Shown: positions 10,201-19,052, numbered from the stretch's first letter. The stretch is 64,000 nt of DNA from Roseburia faecis (GCF_001406815.1 NZ_CVRR01000033.1:62001-126000); one strand, 5' to 3'. A program made the numbers and translations. The notes: a model not told the origin generated them from the sequence alone.

Positions 10201-10719
10201 CACATTGATGATCCGGTACTCGAATCGGATACTCCATTGTCAGACGAAGAGGCCGAGCAGGCGCTGCTTTTCGCACTGCGTCCGGATGGACTGGTGAATT
10301 CCGGAGAGGAAATCTATCGTGCCATGGATCAGAATTTTGAGGGAAAATCGCAGATGATCCCCGTGGAAATCAAGAAAAACGGTGAAATTTCCGCAGCGCG
10401 TTCAAAAGTGGCATCGACGGAAGAGTTTGCGGTGATTACCCGCTATGTAGAGCACGAGATCCGGCAGTGTGGGGAAGCCATCTATGCGGGAAATATTGCG
10501 GTGAATCCTTACCGGAGTGATATAGAAACCAGCTGTACCTATTGTCCTTATGGTTCGGTGTGCGGGATGGATGCAAAAATTCCGGGATATGAATACCGGC
10601 AGTTTGCATCCATGAAAAAAGAAGAAGTGCTTGACCAGATGCAGACAGAGCTTGCCAGAAACAGGGGAAAGGAGGAGCGATCAGATGGAATGGACGAAGG
10701 AACAGCAGAACGTCATTGA
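7270..10719 (+). CDS. addB: ATP-dependent helicase/nuclease subunit B (AddB)
   Basis: With AddA it resects double-strand DNA ends for RecA-dependent repair and recognises Chi. The 1149-aa length is normal for AddB. Visible features are a P-loop GSSGSGKT near residues 8-15, a UvrD-like inactivated helicase core, a RecB-type nuclease motif VIDYKSG (about residue 925), and the iron-sulfur cysteines that clamp the nuclease domain: one in RLERFAACAYAHF (about 767) and three in CTYCPYGSVC (about 1090-1100). The start at 7270 has a G-rich Shine-Dalgarno stretch. The gene overlaps addA by 35 nt. Confidence 0.95.
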   Translation: MALQFVLGSSGSGKTEYIYERLVRQAGEHPKKNYLVIVPEQFTMQTQQKLVELAPNHAIMNIDVLSFKRLAYRVFDDMGMQDIQVLEETGKNLVLRRLAQEQEETLTVLRANMNRMGYIGEVKSMISELVQYRISPEQLVDLTEDKTISPVLSAKLRDVATMYRAFCDFMKDSFVTAEEILNVLKNLVPQSETLRDAVLVFDEFTGFTPIQNDLMRELLQVTEHIYITLTIDAAEDFYHCSGNEELFALSKKTILSLMKMAEELHVQVMEPVVMTDSAHKRFKLAPALAFMEQNLFRPRPAKYTKPVEEIHLAAVKNPQEELILVARQINALIRQGYRYREIAVVTGAVEAYQSYMDPVFTKYEIPYFMDTTKEVLFHPFIECIRAALEIVDTNFSYEAVMRFLRCGFCDIAEDDLDRLDSYLVATGIRGKAAWSRRWGHMPRQKTLYDLEQLEKLREKIYGYLEPFAAVFARKDARVSDGIRALYELLTQLDTQHQLWNREQQLLAQGEETRSREYAQIYTIVMQLLEKYNLLLGEEPLQIRDFTEVLEAGLSAADVAVIPPGYDSVTIGDIERTRLNHIRILFFIGVNDGIIPKAANAGGIISEYERELLAEKMELAPGAREQAFIQRFYLYRNLTKPSEKLYVSYAKVDSEGKAIRPSYLTGVLRKLFPTLKLQEPEHMEAHTDFYTKEAAEDYLVFGPHEEAWYALARWFLQENDMQKQEKIRKLLHAPYTRYEGEPISRAVALALYGRHPYGSITRLERFAACAYAHFLQYGLKLTERETSAFESVDMGNIYHTALERYSRKLEQSEYDWFVVPDAVRRQMAENAMQEAIAGYPGMAVCDTAENAYQRKRMLAIFDQTVWALTRQVRAGQFVPEKFEVTFDELEGKESLEYRLSHDVTMRLEGRIDRLDTFEDENKISIKVIDYKSGNTKFDLIRVYRGLQLQLVVYMDAAMEMLRGQHPKKEILPGGILYYHIDDPVLESDTPLSDEEAEQALLFALRPDGLVNSGEEIYRAMDQNFEGKSQMIPVEIKKNGEISAARSKVASTEEFAVITRYVEHEIRQCGEAIYAGNIAVNPYRSDIETSCTYCPYGSVCGMDAKIPGYEYRQFASMKKEEVLDQMQTELARNRGKEERSDGMDEGTAERH

Positions 10720-13700
10720 TTTCAGAAACCGGGATATTCTCGTCTCGGCGGCAGCGGGATCGGGAAAAACAGCGGTGCTTGTGGCACGTATTATCCAAAG
10801 GATTCTCGACCCACAGAATCCGGTTGATATCGACCGGCTTTTGGTTGTGACATTTACGAAGGCAGCGGCGGCGGAGATGCGGGAGCGTATCGGGGCTGCC
10901 ATTGAGGCAGAATGTGAAAAAGATCCCCAAAACACGCATTTGCGCAGACAGTCGGCACTGATTCACAATGCCATGATCACAACGATTGACAGTTTCTGCC
11001 TTTTTGTGGTACGGAATCATTTTGAAGAGATCAGTCTGGACCCGAATTTCAGGATTGCAGATGAAGGAGAGATCCGGCTGCTGGAGCAGGACGTGCTGGA
11101 GCAGGTGTTTGAAGATAACTATGCGCGGCAGGAAAAGACGTTTCTTTCACTGATCGATGCCTATGCCGGAAAAAGAAACGACCACGGGGTGCGGGAGATG
11201 GTGGCAAAGATTTACCGGATGTCTTTGAGCAGTCCGTGGCCGCAGGCGTGGATGAAAAAACTCACCGAACCGTATCAGGTGGAACGTGCACAGGAACTGG
11301 TGCAGACAGAGATGCTTGAGGACATTGCGGAACATGCCAGGCTTTTGTTGTGTGACATGTGCACACAGATGACACAGGCATTGCAGTTGTGTAATGAGCC
11401 GGATGGACCGCAGGCATATGCAAAGACACTGGAAGCGGATCTGACGCAGCTGCAGCAGGCAGAAAATCTGCAGGGATATCTGCAGGTACAGACATTTTTA
11501 AATGGTCTGGTCTTTGGAAAATTGTCACCGATCCGCAAATTCTCCGGGGATGTCAAAAAAAAGGAAACGGTCATGGAGATCCGGTCGGATGTGAAAAAAG
11601 AAGTGGAAACGCTGCAGAAAAAATATTTTGCGATGGATCTGGAGACACTGCTTTTGCAGCAGAAACGCTTGTGTCCATTTCTCGAAGAGCTGGTAAGGCT
11701 GGCACTTGAATATACACAGGCAATGGAAACGGCAAAACGAAAGAAGAGAATTGTTGACTTTGCCGATATTGAGCATTTTGCTCTGCGGATTCTCGTGGAC
11801 GAAAAAACAAAGCAGCCACGGCATACCGCAGAAGAATTCCGCAGACATTTTGCAGAAATCATGATTGATGAGTATCAGGACAGCAACCAGGTACAGGAAG
11901 AGATCATGCGTGCGATTTCCATGGAGCCGGAAGGCGGGCATAATCTGTTTATGGTGGGAGATGTCAAGCAGAGCATCTATCGGTTCCGGCTTGCACGCCC
12001 CGAACTTTTTATGGATAAATATGCATCTTTTTCGACGGAAGAGAGTCTGCAGCAGAGAATTGATCTGCATATGAATTTTCGAAGCCGTGCACAGGTGCTT
12101 GATTTCTGTAATGATATCTTCTACAAAATTATGAGTCCGGATCTGGGACGGGTTGCGTATGACCGGGATGCGGCATTGTATTACGGGGCAAAAAATTATG
12201 ATGAGAATGCTAAAGGATTTAAACCGGAGCTTTTGCTTTTTGATGAAAAAGACGAATTGCTTTCAGAGACAAAGAATCTGACAAAAGGACAGATGGAAGC
12301 GCATATGATTGCCACGCGTATTGCGGATATGAAGCAGCACATGCAGGTGACGGATAAGGAGAGTGGACAGCTTCGGCCGCTGCGTTATTCCGATATTGTC
12401 ATCCTGCTTCGAAGTTTAAAAGACTACGGAACAGATTTTGTGCAGGTTCTGCAGGGAGCGGGGATACCGGCATATGTGGAATCTTCGACCGGATATTTTT
12501 CGGCATCGGAGGTTCAGACGGTGCTGGCAATGCTGCGGATTCTGGATAATCCCTATCAGGATATTCCGATGGCGGCGGTTCTTCGGTCTCCCCTGGTGGG
12601 ACTGGATGAGGAAGAAATGGCACAGATTCGTGTGGACAATCCGGAGTGTTCGTTTGCGGAAGCTGCAATGCATGCCATGCAGGATGCCACGGAGGGCGCA
12701 CTTTATGACTTTTACCGGATGTATCGTAAACTGCGGGGAAAACAGGATCTGCCGATCCATGAACTGATCCAGAAGATTCTGCAGCTTAGCGGATATGGAA
12801 ATTATGCGGCGGCATTGCCAGCGGGGGAGCGCCGTGCGGCAAATCTTGCAATGCTGGTGGAAAAAGCGGTTGATTACGAGAAAACAAGCTACCGGGGATT
12901 GTTTCATTTTCTGCGTTATATCGATAAGCTTCAGAAATATGAAGTGGATTTCGGGGAGGCAGATACCACAGGAGAAAATGCCAATGTTGTCCGCGTGATG
13001 ACCATTCATAAGAGTAAGGGACTGGAGTTTCCGGTCGTTTTTGTGTCCGGTCTGGGAAGAAAAATGAATCAGATGGATGCCAGCGACCGGCTGGTGGTAC
13101 ATCCGGATTTAGGCCTTGGAATCTGTGAGATTTCCGGGCAGCCCAGAGTGAAAAAAAACAGTGTGTTCCGGTCGGAGATTGCAGACCGGATCCGCAGGGA
13201 AAATCTCGGAGAGGAACTGCGCATATTGTATGTAGCACTGACGAGGGCAAAAGAAAAACTGGTTTTGACCGGAATGATCAAAGATGCCAAAAAAACGTTT
13301 TCCGAATATACCGGAAATGTACTTCCGGGGAAGCCGGTCAGTTACCGGCAGAGGGTCCGGGCAGCCAGTTACCTGGACTGGATTCTTCCGGCCATGCTTT
13401 CTTATCCGCAGAAATATACGCTCGATGTGGTTCCACCGGAAAAAATTGTATGGGAAGAGGTGGAACAGGCGGCAGACAGCAGGGAAAATTATGAGGAACT
13501 TCTGCAGCATATCGATCATGCGAAACCGGAACTGCTTCAGCAGTATGACCAGTGGTTTTCCTATCGTTACCCATATCAGAGTGAGGCCGGCAAAAAAAGT
13601 AAATATTCGGTTTCGGAACTGAAGCATGCATCGCTTGTCTTACAGTATGACAGGTCCGAGGGAGAAGCCGTGGTGCCGGATTTTCTGCAGGAAGACCGTG

Positions 13701-14302
13701 AAGTGTATGTTCCGGACTTTGCAAGAGAAGAGGACAGAGAGTATCCGGCAGCTGAAAACGTAAATCAGGGTGCTATGCGGGGAACCGCGGTGCACCGGGT
13801 GATGGAATGTCTGGATTTTGCTGCGATTGCAGATATAGATACCTCTGATGCGGGAGCAGTTTCTGCATTTGTGAAACAGGAACTGGACCGGATGCTTGCA
13901 AACGGACAACTGCCGGGGGAATGGTATGCGCTTGTTATTCCGGAAATGATCGAAGCGTTTGTGGAAAGTCCGATTGCTCCCCGGATGGCAGCAGCAGCTG
14001 TGCGTGGGGATCTGTACCGGGAGAGACCGTTTGTGATGCAGCATCAGATGGAGGCATCCGGCGGGACGGTGCTGGTACAGGGAATCATAGATGTTTTCTG
14101 GATGGAAAATGATAAAATTATTTTGCTGGATTACAAAACGGACCGGGTAAAACAGGCGCAGGAACTTTTGATGCGCTATCAGACACAGCTTCAGCTGTAT
14201 GCAGATGCATTAAGCCGTGTATTTTCTACGGATACAAAAAAAATGGTGGCGGAAGAAAAACTCATCTATTCGTTTCACCTGAAGGAGGTTGTCACATTAT
14301 GA
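10685..14302 (+). CDS. addA: ATP-dependent helicase/nuclease subunit A (AddA)
   Basis: Superfamily 1A (UvrD/RecB-like) helicase-nuclease, the motor subunit of AddAB. The start chosen is ATG 10685 behind AAAGGAGGAG inside the end of addB; an upstream in-frame ATG at 10631 has no such site. The 1205-aa protein has Walker A SAAAGSGKTAVLV (about 21-33), motif II DEYQDSN, the SF1 motifs NFRSR and MTIHKSKGLEFPVVF, the late motif LYVALTRAKEKLVL, and a RecB-type nuclease motif LLDYKTD (about residue 1148). Domain order and length match Bacillus AddA. Confidence 0.96.
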   Translation: MEWTKEQQNVIDFRNRDILVSAAAGSGKTAVLVARIIQRILDPQNPVDIDRLLVVTFTKAAAAEMRERIGAAIEAECEKDPQNTHLRRQSALIHNAMITTIDSFCLFVVRNHFEEISLDPNFRIADEGEIRLLEQDVLEQVFEDNYARQEKTFLSLIDAYAGKRNDHGVREMVAKIYRMSLSSPWPQAWMKKLTEPYQVERAQELVQTEMLEDIAEHARLLLCDMCTQMTQALQLCNEPDGPQAYAKTLEADLTQLQQAENLQGYLQVQTFLNGLVFGKLSPIRKFSGDVKKKETVMEIRSDVKKEVETLQKKYFAMDLETLLLQQKRLCPFLEELVRLALEYTQAMETAKRKKRIVDFADIEHFALRILVDEKTKQPRHTAEEFRRHFAEIMIDEYQDSNQVQEEIMRAISMEPEGGHNLFMVGDVKQSIYRFRLARPELFMDKYASFSTEESLQQRIDLHMNFRSRAQVLDFCNDIFYKIMSPDLGRVAYDRDAALYYGAKNYDENAKGFKPELLLFDEKDELLSETKNLTKGQMEAHMIATRIADMKQHMQVTDKESGQLRPLRYSDIVILLRSLKDYGTDFVQVLQGAGIPAYVESSTGYFSASEVQTVLAMLRILDNPYQDIPMAAVLRSPLVGLDEEEMAQIRVDNPECSFAEAAMHAMQDATEGALYDFYRMYRKLRGKQDLPIHELIQKILQLSGYGNYAAALPAGERRAANLAMLVEKAVDYEKTSYRGLFHFLRYIDKLQKYEVDFGEADTTGENANVVRVMTIHKSKGLEFPVVFVSGLGRKMNQMDASDRLVVHPDLGLGICEISGQPRVKKNSVFRSEIADRIRRENLGEELRILYVALTRAKEKLVLTGMIKDAKKTFSEYTGNVLPGKPVSYRQRVRAASYLDWILPAMLSYPQKYTLDVVPPEKIVWEEVEQAADSRENYEELLQHIDHAKPELLQQYDQWFSYRYPYQSEAGKKSKYSVSELKHASLVLQYDRSEGEAVVPDFLQEDREVYVPDFAREEDREYPAAENVNQGAMRGTAVHRVMECLDFAAIADIDTSDAGAVSAFVKQELDRMLANGQLPGEWYALVIPEMIEAFVESPIAPRMAAAAVRGDLYRERPFVMQHQMEASGGTVLVQGIIDVFWMENDKIILLDYKTDRVKQAQELLMRYQTQLQLYADALSRVFSTDTKKMVAEEKLIYSFHLKEVVTL

Positions 14303-14922
14303 GTCGAATTGTACTTGCCTCTGCGTCACCGCGGAGAAAAGAGCTGCTCGAACAGATCGGACTGGAATTTGAAATTTGTCCGGCGAAGGGAGAAGAAGTC
14401 ATTACTGCTGGTTCTGTGGATGGGGCAGTGTTAGAACTTTCCCGTCAGAAAGCGGAAGAAGTGGCCGCAGGAATTCTTTCCTACAATGAAATCCATCCGG
14501 AGCTGGTTACGCCGCAGGACATTCTGGTGATCGGGGCCGATACGGTGGTTGCCTGTGATGGAAATATTCTCGGGAAACCGCGGGATGAAGCGGATGCAGC
14601 CCATATGCTTTCGATGCTGTCCGGACATACCCACAGCGTATACACGGGAGTAACGCTTGTTTTTATTGATAAAAACGGCAGAACCGGGGAAACTTCATTT
14701 TATGAGAAAACAGATGTCTGCATGTATCCTTTGGATGACGCGGAAATCCGGCGCTATATTGCCGGCGGAGAGCCGATGGATAAGGCGGGAAGCTATGGAA
14801 TTCAGGGACAGGCAGCTGCTTTTGTGAAGGAAATCCATGGTGATTATAACAATGTGGTGGGACTTCCGGTGGGGCGGTTATATCAGGAACTGAAAAAACT
14901 GGGAGTCATGGAGTGGAATTAA
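14299..14922 (+). CDS. maf: Maf-family nucleoside triphosphate pyrophosphatase
   Basis: House-cleaning enzyme that hydrolyses non-canonical or excess NTPs (family activity on dTTP/UTP or modified nucleotides). The 207-aa protein shows the N-terminal substrate loop ASASPRRKELL, the acidic motif IGADTVV, and DKAGSYGIQGQAAAFV with the trailing GDYNNVVGLP. It starts inside the last codon of addA (ATGA overlap at 14299-14302), so expression is coupled to addAB. Confidence 0.93.
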   Translation: MSRIVLASASPRRKELLEQIGLEFEICPAKGEEVITAGSVDGAVLELSRQKAEEVAAGILSYNEIHPELVTPQDILVIGADTVVACDGNILGKPRDEADAAHMLSMLSGHTHSVYTGVTLVFIDKNGRTGETSFYEKTDVCMYPLDDAEIRRYIAGGEPMDKAGSYGIQGQAAAFVKEIHGDYNNVVGLPVGRLYQELKKLGVMEWN

Positions 14923-14987
14923 GGGATTGTCACAGAGAAATTCCTTCGTTATAATAATAGAAAGTGATTCACAGGGAGGAAAAAGGT

Positions 14988-15251
14988 ATGAACGAATACG
15001 ATGAGGAGATTTTACATTATTTTCTGGAACACCAGACACAACTTTTCCCGGAGGCGGTAGCGGAAAGCCCGGAGGAAGCAGAAGAGTTTCTGGAGGACTG
15101 CATGGCGGTTGTCTGTAAAAATATAAAAGAAGTGCGGGATTATTTTGATGACGCGGGGATGGATGTCGCCGGAATGAGTGAGGAAGAACTGTTAGAGGCG
15201 AGTGAGGTTTTTGCAATTCCCGATGGTCGTTTTCTTGTCGTAGAAGGATAA
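14988..15251 (+). CDS. Small acidic conserved-looking protein, unknown function
   Basis: An 87-aa, strongly acidic protein (many Glu and Asp, two Cys) behind a good ribosome-binding site (GGGAGGAAAAAGGT). It is predicted mostly helical (EEILHYFLEHQTQLFP, PEEAEEFLEDCMAVVCKN), has no signal peptide or membrane segment, and ends in a short hydrophobic beta-like stretch (GRFLVVEG). I recognise no family. It lies between maf and the foldase lipoprotein with gaps of 65 and 6 nt, so it is probably cotranscribed with the latter. Confidence 0.7.
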   Translation: MNEYDEEILHYFLEHQTQLFPEAVAESPEEAEEFLEDCMAVVCKNIKEVRDYFDDAGMDVAGMSEEELLEASEVFAIPDGRFLVVEG

Positions 15252-15257
15252 AACGGT

Positions 15258-16274
15258 ATGAAAAAAAAGAGATGGAAACTGGCGGGGATTTTTCTTATAG
15301 CAGCGCTTACGGTACCGTCACTCGGAGGCTGTAAGGTTGGAAATACACAGATTCGCCTGTCGTCAGGACAGCTGAGAAACCATAATGCCATTGTGCGGAT
15401 CAATGATCATAAATATGATATTAGATATGCAAAACTGTATTTGTGCAATTACCGCAACCTGTATGGCAAAGCGTACGGAACGGATCTCTGGGAATCCTAT
15501 GATGCGGATTTAGAACAGTATGTCAAGGATGTGACGATTCAGGAACTGACACATATTGCATGTATGGATATTCTGGCAGAAAATCAGGACATGCATCTGA
15601 GTGAGCAGGAAAAGAAACAGGCAGCACGTGCGGCAAAAGAATATTACCAGTCACTTACGGAGGAAGAAAAAACGTTCATCGGTCTGTATGAGAGAGAGAT
15701 CCGTACAGCATATGAAGAGTATGCACTGGCAGAAAAGCTGTATCATGCGCTGACACAGGGAACCGATGAGGAGATCAGTGATGATGAAGCCAGAGTGGTC
15801 CGGGTACAACAGATCTATGTAAAAGAAAAAGAAGCACTGCGTGCGGTGCAGGAAAATCTTGCAGCGGGAGATGATTTTGCCTCGGTTGCGAGTGCTTACA
15901 ATCAGTCGAGGGAGTTTGAGCGCACCATTGCACGTGGAACTTATCCGGATGCGATGGAGGAGATCGTGTTTAATCTCGATGACGGAGCGTGTTCCGATGT
16001 GATTGCGGCAGATGACGGGTATTATATCATCCGCTGTCTGAACAAATTCGAAAAAGATCTGACGGAGGAAAACAAGGAAAAAATCCGTGTAAAGAAAAAA
16101 AAAGAACGATTTGAAAACGAGTACCAGACGTTTGTGAAGAATTCCACGTTTTGCTTAAATGATAATCTGTGGGACGATGTGACGTTAAAAGATGTGTCCG
16201 GCATCGGGACGGATTCTTTTTTCAGCACATATGAGAAATATTTTACAACAGGAGAAAATACAGAGACAACATGA
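15258..16274 (+). CDS. PrsA/SurA-type peptidyl-prolyl isomerase lipoprotein
   Basis: Predicted extracytoplasmic foldase. The 338-aa precursor has a lipoprotein signal peptide, with a basic start, hydrophobic core and lipobox LGGC (Cys about residue 25). An N-terminal chaperone-like helical part (about 30-170) precedes a parvulin domain (about 175-265) with VRVQQIYVKEKEALRAVQENL, AGDDFASVASAYNQS and a closing YYIIRCLNKFE. The C-terminal helical part is very basic. The start is 6 nt after the upstream small gene and the stop overlaps the PAP2 gene by 4 nt. The split, substituted parvulin core leaves isomerase activity uncertain; chaperone activity is likely. Confidence 0.85.
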   Translation: MKKKRWKLAGIFLIAALTVPSLGGCKVGNTQIRLSSGQLRNHNAIVRINDHKYDIRYAKLYLCNYRNLYGKAYGTDLWESYDADLEQYVKDVTIQELTHIACMDILAENQDMHLSEQEKKQAARAAKEYYQSLTEEEKTFIGLYEREIRTAYEEYALAEKLYHALTQGTDEEISDDEARVVRVQQIYVKEKEALRAVQENLAAGDDFASVASAYNQSREFERTIARGTYPDAMEEIVFNLDDGACSDVIAADDGYYIIRCLNKFEKDLTEENKEKIRVKKKKERFENEYQTFVKNSTFCLNDNLWDDVTLKDVSGIGTDSFFSTYEKYFTTGENTETT

Positions 16275-16795
16275 AATGGGAATTTGATATTTTATATGCA
16301 CTGCAGAAGATTCATCAGCCGGTTCTTGACCATATCATGACAGGACTCTCCACGATAGGAAATGCCGGTATTTTCTGGATTGTACTTGGCCTTGCGCTTT
16401 GTATTCCGAAGAAATACCGCAAAATTGGAATCCAGATGGTGATATCCATGGCAATTACGTTTATCATTGGAAATCTGATCCTGAAAAATCTGATCGCAAG
16501 AGAAAGACCCTGCTGGCTGGATACACAGATTGCCCTGCTCATAAAAAGCCCAAAGGATTATTCTTTTCCGTCCGGGCATTCCATGAACGGATTTGCTGCA
16601 TCCATCGCACTTTTATGTAATGATAAAAAGCTTGGAATTCCGGCAGTGATTTTAGCATCCCTGATTGCGTTTTCCAGACTGTATCACTTTGTTCATTTTC
16701 CGACCGATGTAATGGTGGGAATTTTAATCGGTACGACCGTGGCAATTCTGGTGCATGCGGGTTATCTGAGAGGGAGCCGCAGACATTTTTCGTAA
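16271..16795 (+). CDS. PAP2-family membrane phosphatase
   Basis: Integral membrane phosphatase of the PAP2 superfamily, typically acting on undecaprenyl pyrophosphate or phosphatidate-type lipids. The 174-aa protein carries all three active-site motifs: KNLIARERP, PSGHSMN and SRLYHFVHFPTDV, between about five membrane helices. It begins in the stop of the foldase gene (ATGA) and ends just before a shared terminator. Size and motifs match BcrC-like or PgpB-like enzymes, but the actual lipid cannot be read from the sequence. Confidence 0.9.
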   Translation: MKWEFDILYALQKIHQPVLDHIMTGLSTIGNAGIFWIVLGLALCIPKKYRKIGIQMVISMAITFIIGNLILKNLIARERPCWLDTQIALLIKSPKDYSFPSGHSMNGFAASIALLCNDKKLGIPAVILASLIAFSRLYHFVHFPTDVMVGILIGTTVAILVHAGYLRGSRRHFS

Positions 16796-16814
16796 TTTTT
16801 AATATCATAGAAGT

Positions 16815-16848
16815 AAAAAACTCCGAAGCATACAGCTTCGGAGTTTTT
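16815..16848. terminator. Bidirectional terminator between the PAP2 gene and htpG
   Basis: Perfect 9-bp stem CTCCGAAGC/GCTTCGGAG (16821-16829 and 16835-16843) with a 5-nt loop, A-run on the left and T-run on the right, so it can stop transcription in both directions. Confidence 0.85.
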
Positions 16849-16859
16849 CGTACCATTTT

Positions 16860-18941
16860 TTATTTAGTTAACAGTAACATGATATCGTTGCTTCGCTTTA
16901 CGAACTTTGTCATAGCCTCTGCGGACAATGGCTGGTTGGAAAGCATGGCCAGATCATAGAGCTGTTCTGCAAACATGCCGGAATGTTCGGAATCTTTGTG
17001 TTCGAACAGATATTTTACCAGAGCGTTGTTTGCATTTAAAGTCAGAGTCTGGTCTGCTGCAAACATATTCGGGTCCATACCGCCCATACCGCCGGCTGCG
17101 TACATCTTCATCATATCCTGCATACGTCTGCCCTGTTCGGAGAGTGTGAGGATAGAGGCAACATCCGCATCCTTTAAGCTTTCTACTTTTACCGTAAGCT
17201 TATCGTTGTTCAGTGTCTTTTTGAACAGATCGGAAAGGGTATTGGTTTCCTCGGTCAGATCTGCTGCATCATCGGATTTTAAGGCATCTGTGACATCTGC
17301 ATCAATACGCTTGAACTGATAGTGCTCGTTGCGCTGCTCTAACTGTGTGATGAAGGAAGTATCGATGTTGTGATCGAGGATTACGGCATTCATGCCCTGT
17401 TCCTTGAACATCTTGATGTATTGTCCCTGCTGAGCCTTGTCTGTTACATAGTAGATCGTGCTGCGTTCCGGCTCTTTTTCTTCCTCTTTTGCATCGTCTG
17501 ACTTGGATTCTTCCGTCTTTGCATCTTCGGTCGTCTTTTCGTCGTCTTTCTTTTCGTCCTCAACAGGAACGAGAAGTTCCGGAAGTGTCTGATACTTGTC
17601 ATTGATATCCTTAAAGAGGATATAATCATTCATCTTGTCACAGAACTTGGTATCTTTTAAGCAGCCGTATTTGATAAACGGGCTGATATCATCCCAGTAT
17701 TTTTCGTAGTTTTCTTTCTCTGTCTTGCACATGCCGATGAGCTTGTCAGCCACTTTCTTGGTAATGTACTCGGAAATTTTCTTGACAAAACCGTCATTCT
17801 GCAGCGCAGAACGTGATACGTTCAGAGGCAGATCCGGACAGTCGATAACGCCTTTTAAGAGCATTAAGAATTCCGGAATGACTTCTTTGATATTATCTGC
17901 GATAAATACCTGATTGTTGTAAAGTTTGATGGTTCCTTCAATGGAATCATACTCGGTATTGATCTTCGGGAAATAGAGGATACCTTTTAAATTGAACGGA
18001 TAATCCATATTCAGATGGATCCAGAACAGAGGCTCTTTGTAATCCATAAATACCTTGCGGTAAAATTCCTTGTAATCCTCATCGGTACATTCACTTGGAT
18101 TTTTGGCCCAGAGAGGATTGGTATCGTTGAGTGGTACCGGACGTTTTACAATCTTTACCTTGTCCTTGGCCGGAGAAACTTCTACGATTTCTTTTTCGCC
18201 CTTGTCGTTTTCTTTTTCCTCAGTCTTGGCCTCTTCGTGGATTTCTTCAATTACTTTATCGGTATCTTTTACATCTTCCTTGTCGATCGTTTCATATTCT
18301 TCCGGGGCATTGGCCTTGGAAAGATAGATCTCGGTTGGCATGAAAGAACAGTATTTTTCAATGACTTCTCTTGCACGGTATTCGTTGGCAAATTCCAGAC
18401 AATCCTCATTTAAGAAAAGTGTGATTTCTGTACCAACGGTTGTTTTGTCGCCATCTTTCATATCAAATTCGGTACCGCCATCGCAGGACCAGTGAACAGC
18501 GGTTGCACCTTCTTTATAAGAAAGGGTATCAATCGTTACTTCATCTGCAACCATAAATGCGGAGTAAAAACCAAGTCCGAAATGACCGATAATCTGATCG
18601 TCATTGGATTTATCTTTGTATTTCTCGATGAAATCCGTTGCACCGGAAAATGCAATCTGGTTGATATATTCTTCTACTTCATCGGCAGTCATTCCAAGAC
18701 CGTTATCGATAAATGTTAAGGTTTTTTCTTCCGGGTTTACGATGACCTGAATCTTTGCTTTATAATCAGCAGGAAGGGAATATTCTCCCATCATGTCCAG
18801 TTTCTTTAATTTGGTAATCGCATCGCAACCGTTGGAAATCAGCTCACGATAGAAGATATCATGATCTGAATATAACCATTTCTTGATAATCGGAAACAGG
18901 TTGTCGCTGTCGATGGATAATGATCCGTGTTTATTTGCCAT
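16860..18941 (-). CDS. htpG: Hsp90-family chaperone HtpG
   Basis: ATP-dependent cytosolic chaperone. The 693-aa protein has the GHKL ATPase motifs ELISNGCDAI, DNGLGMT and GHFGLGFYSAFMV in the first 130 residues, the middle domain, and a C-terminal dimerisation region. It is longer than E. coli HtpG (about 624 aa) because of two very acidic/lysine-rich insertions: about residues 228-265 between N and middle domains and about 457-494 near the middle/C junction. Charged linkers at the first place are typical of eukaryotic Hsp90, less so of HtpG. A CIRCE operator lies just upstream of its promoter. Start with AAAGGAG upstream. Confidence 0.96.
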   Translation of the reverse strand: MANKHGSLSIDSDNLFPIIKKWLYSDHDIFYRELISNGCDAITKLKKLDMMGEYSLPADYKAKIQVIVNPEEKTLTFIDNGLGMTADEVEEYINQIAFSGATDFIEKYKDKSNDDQIIGHFGLGFYSAFMVADEVTIDTLSYKEGATAVHWSCDGGTEFDMKDGDKTTVGTEITLFLNEDCLEFANEYRAREVIEKYCSFMPTEIYLSKANAPEEYETIDKEDVKDTDKVIEEIHEEAKTEEKENDKGEKEIVEVSPAKDKVKIVKRPVPLNDTNPLWAKNPSECTDEDYKEFYRKVFMDYKEPLFWIHLNMDYPFNLKGILYFPKINTEYDSIEGTIKLYNNQVFIADNIKEVIPEFLMLLKGVIDCPDLPLNVSRSALQNDGFVKKISEYITKKVADKLIGMCKTEKENYEKYWDDISPFIKYGCLKDTKFCDKMNDYILFKDINDKYQTLPELLVPVEDEKKDDEKTTEDAKTEESKSDDAKEEEKEPERSTIYYVTDKAQQGQYIKMFKEQGMNAVILDHNIDTSFITQLEQRNEHYQFKRIDADVTDALKSDDAADLTEETNTLSDLFKKTLNNDKLTVKVESLKDADVASILTLSEQGRRMQDMMKMYAAGGMGGMDPNMFAADQTLTLNANNALVKYLFEHKDSEHSGMFAEQLYDLAMLSNQPLSAEAMTKFVKRSNDIMLLLTK

Positions 18942-18989
18942 ATGTTATACATCTCCTTTGTTTTCATTCACAAATGTTCGCTAATGAAA

Positions 18990-19018
18990 ATGATAAAACC
19001 AGTTTTGTAAAAAGTCAA
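18990..19018 (-). promoter_or_regulatory. htpG promoter
   Basis: Minus-strand -35 TTGACT (19013-19018) and -10 TATCAT (18990-18995) with a 17-nt spacer, about 50 nt before the ATG. Confidence 0.7.
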
Positions 19019-19025
19019 TAGAAAA

Positions 19026-19052
19026 TCAGCACTCTTTTTGAATGAGTGCTAA
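19026..19052. promoter_or_regulatory. CIRCE operator (HrcA binding site) upstream of htpG
   Basis: TCAGCACTC-N9-GAGTGCTAA, one base off the consensus TTAGCACTC-N9-GAGTGCTAA with the exact 9-nt spacing. It sits 7 nt upstream of the htpG -35 box and about 60 nt upstream of the promoter of the divergent thioesterase gene. CIRCE is the HrcA operator of class I heat-shock genes (groESL, dnaK); here it points to HrcA control of htpG. Confidence 0.88.

Noticed and set aside
9961-14044. Extra genes on the minus strand inside addB and addA
   Set aside because: Several frames of 100-230 codons exist but none has a ribosome-binding site plus recognisable protein pattern; both add genes are intact across them.
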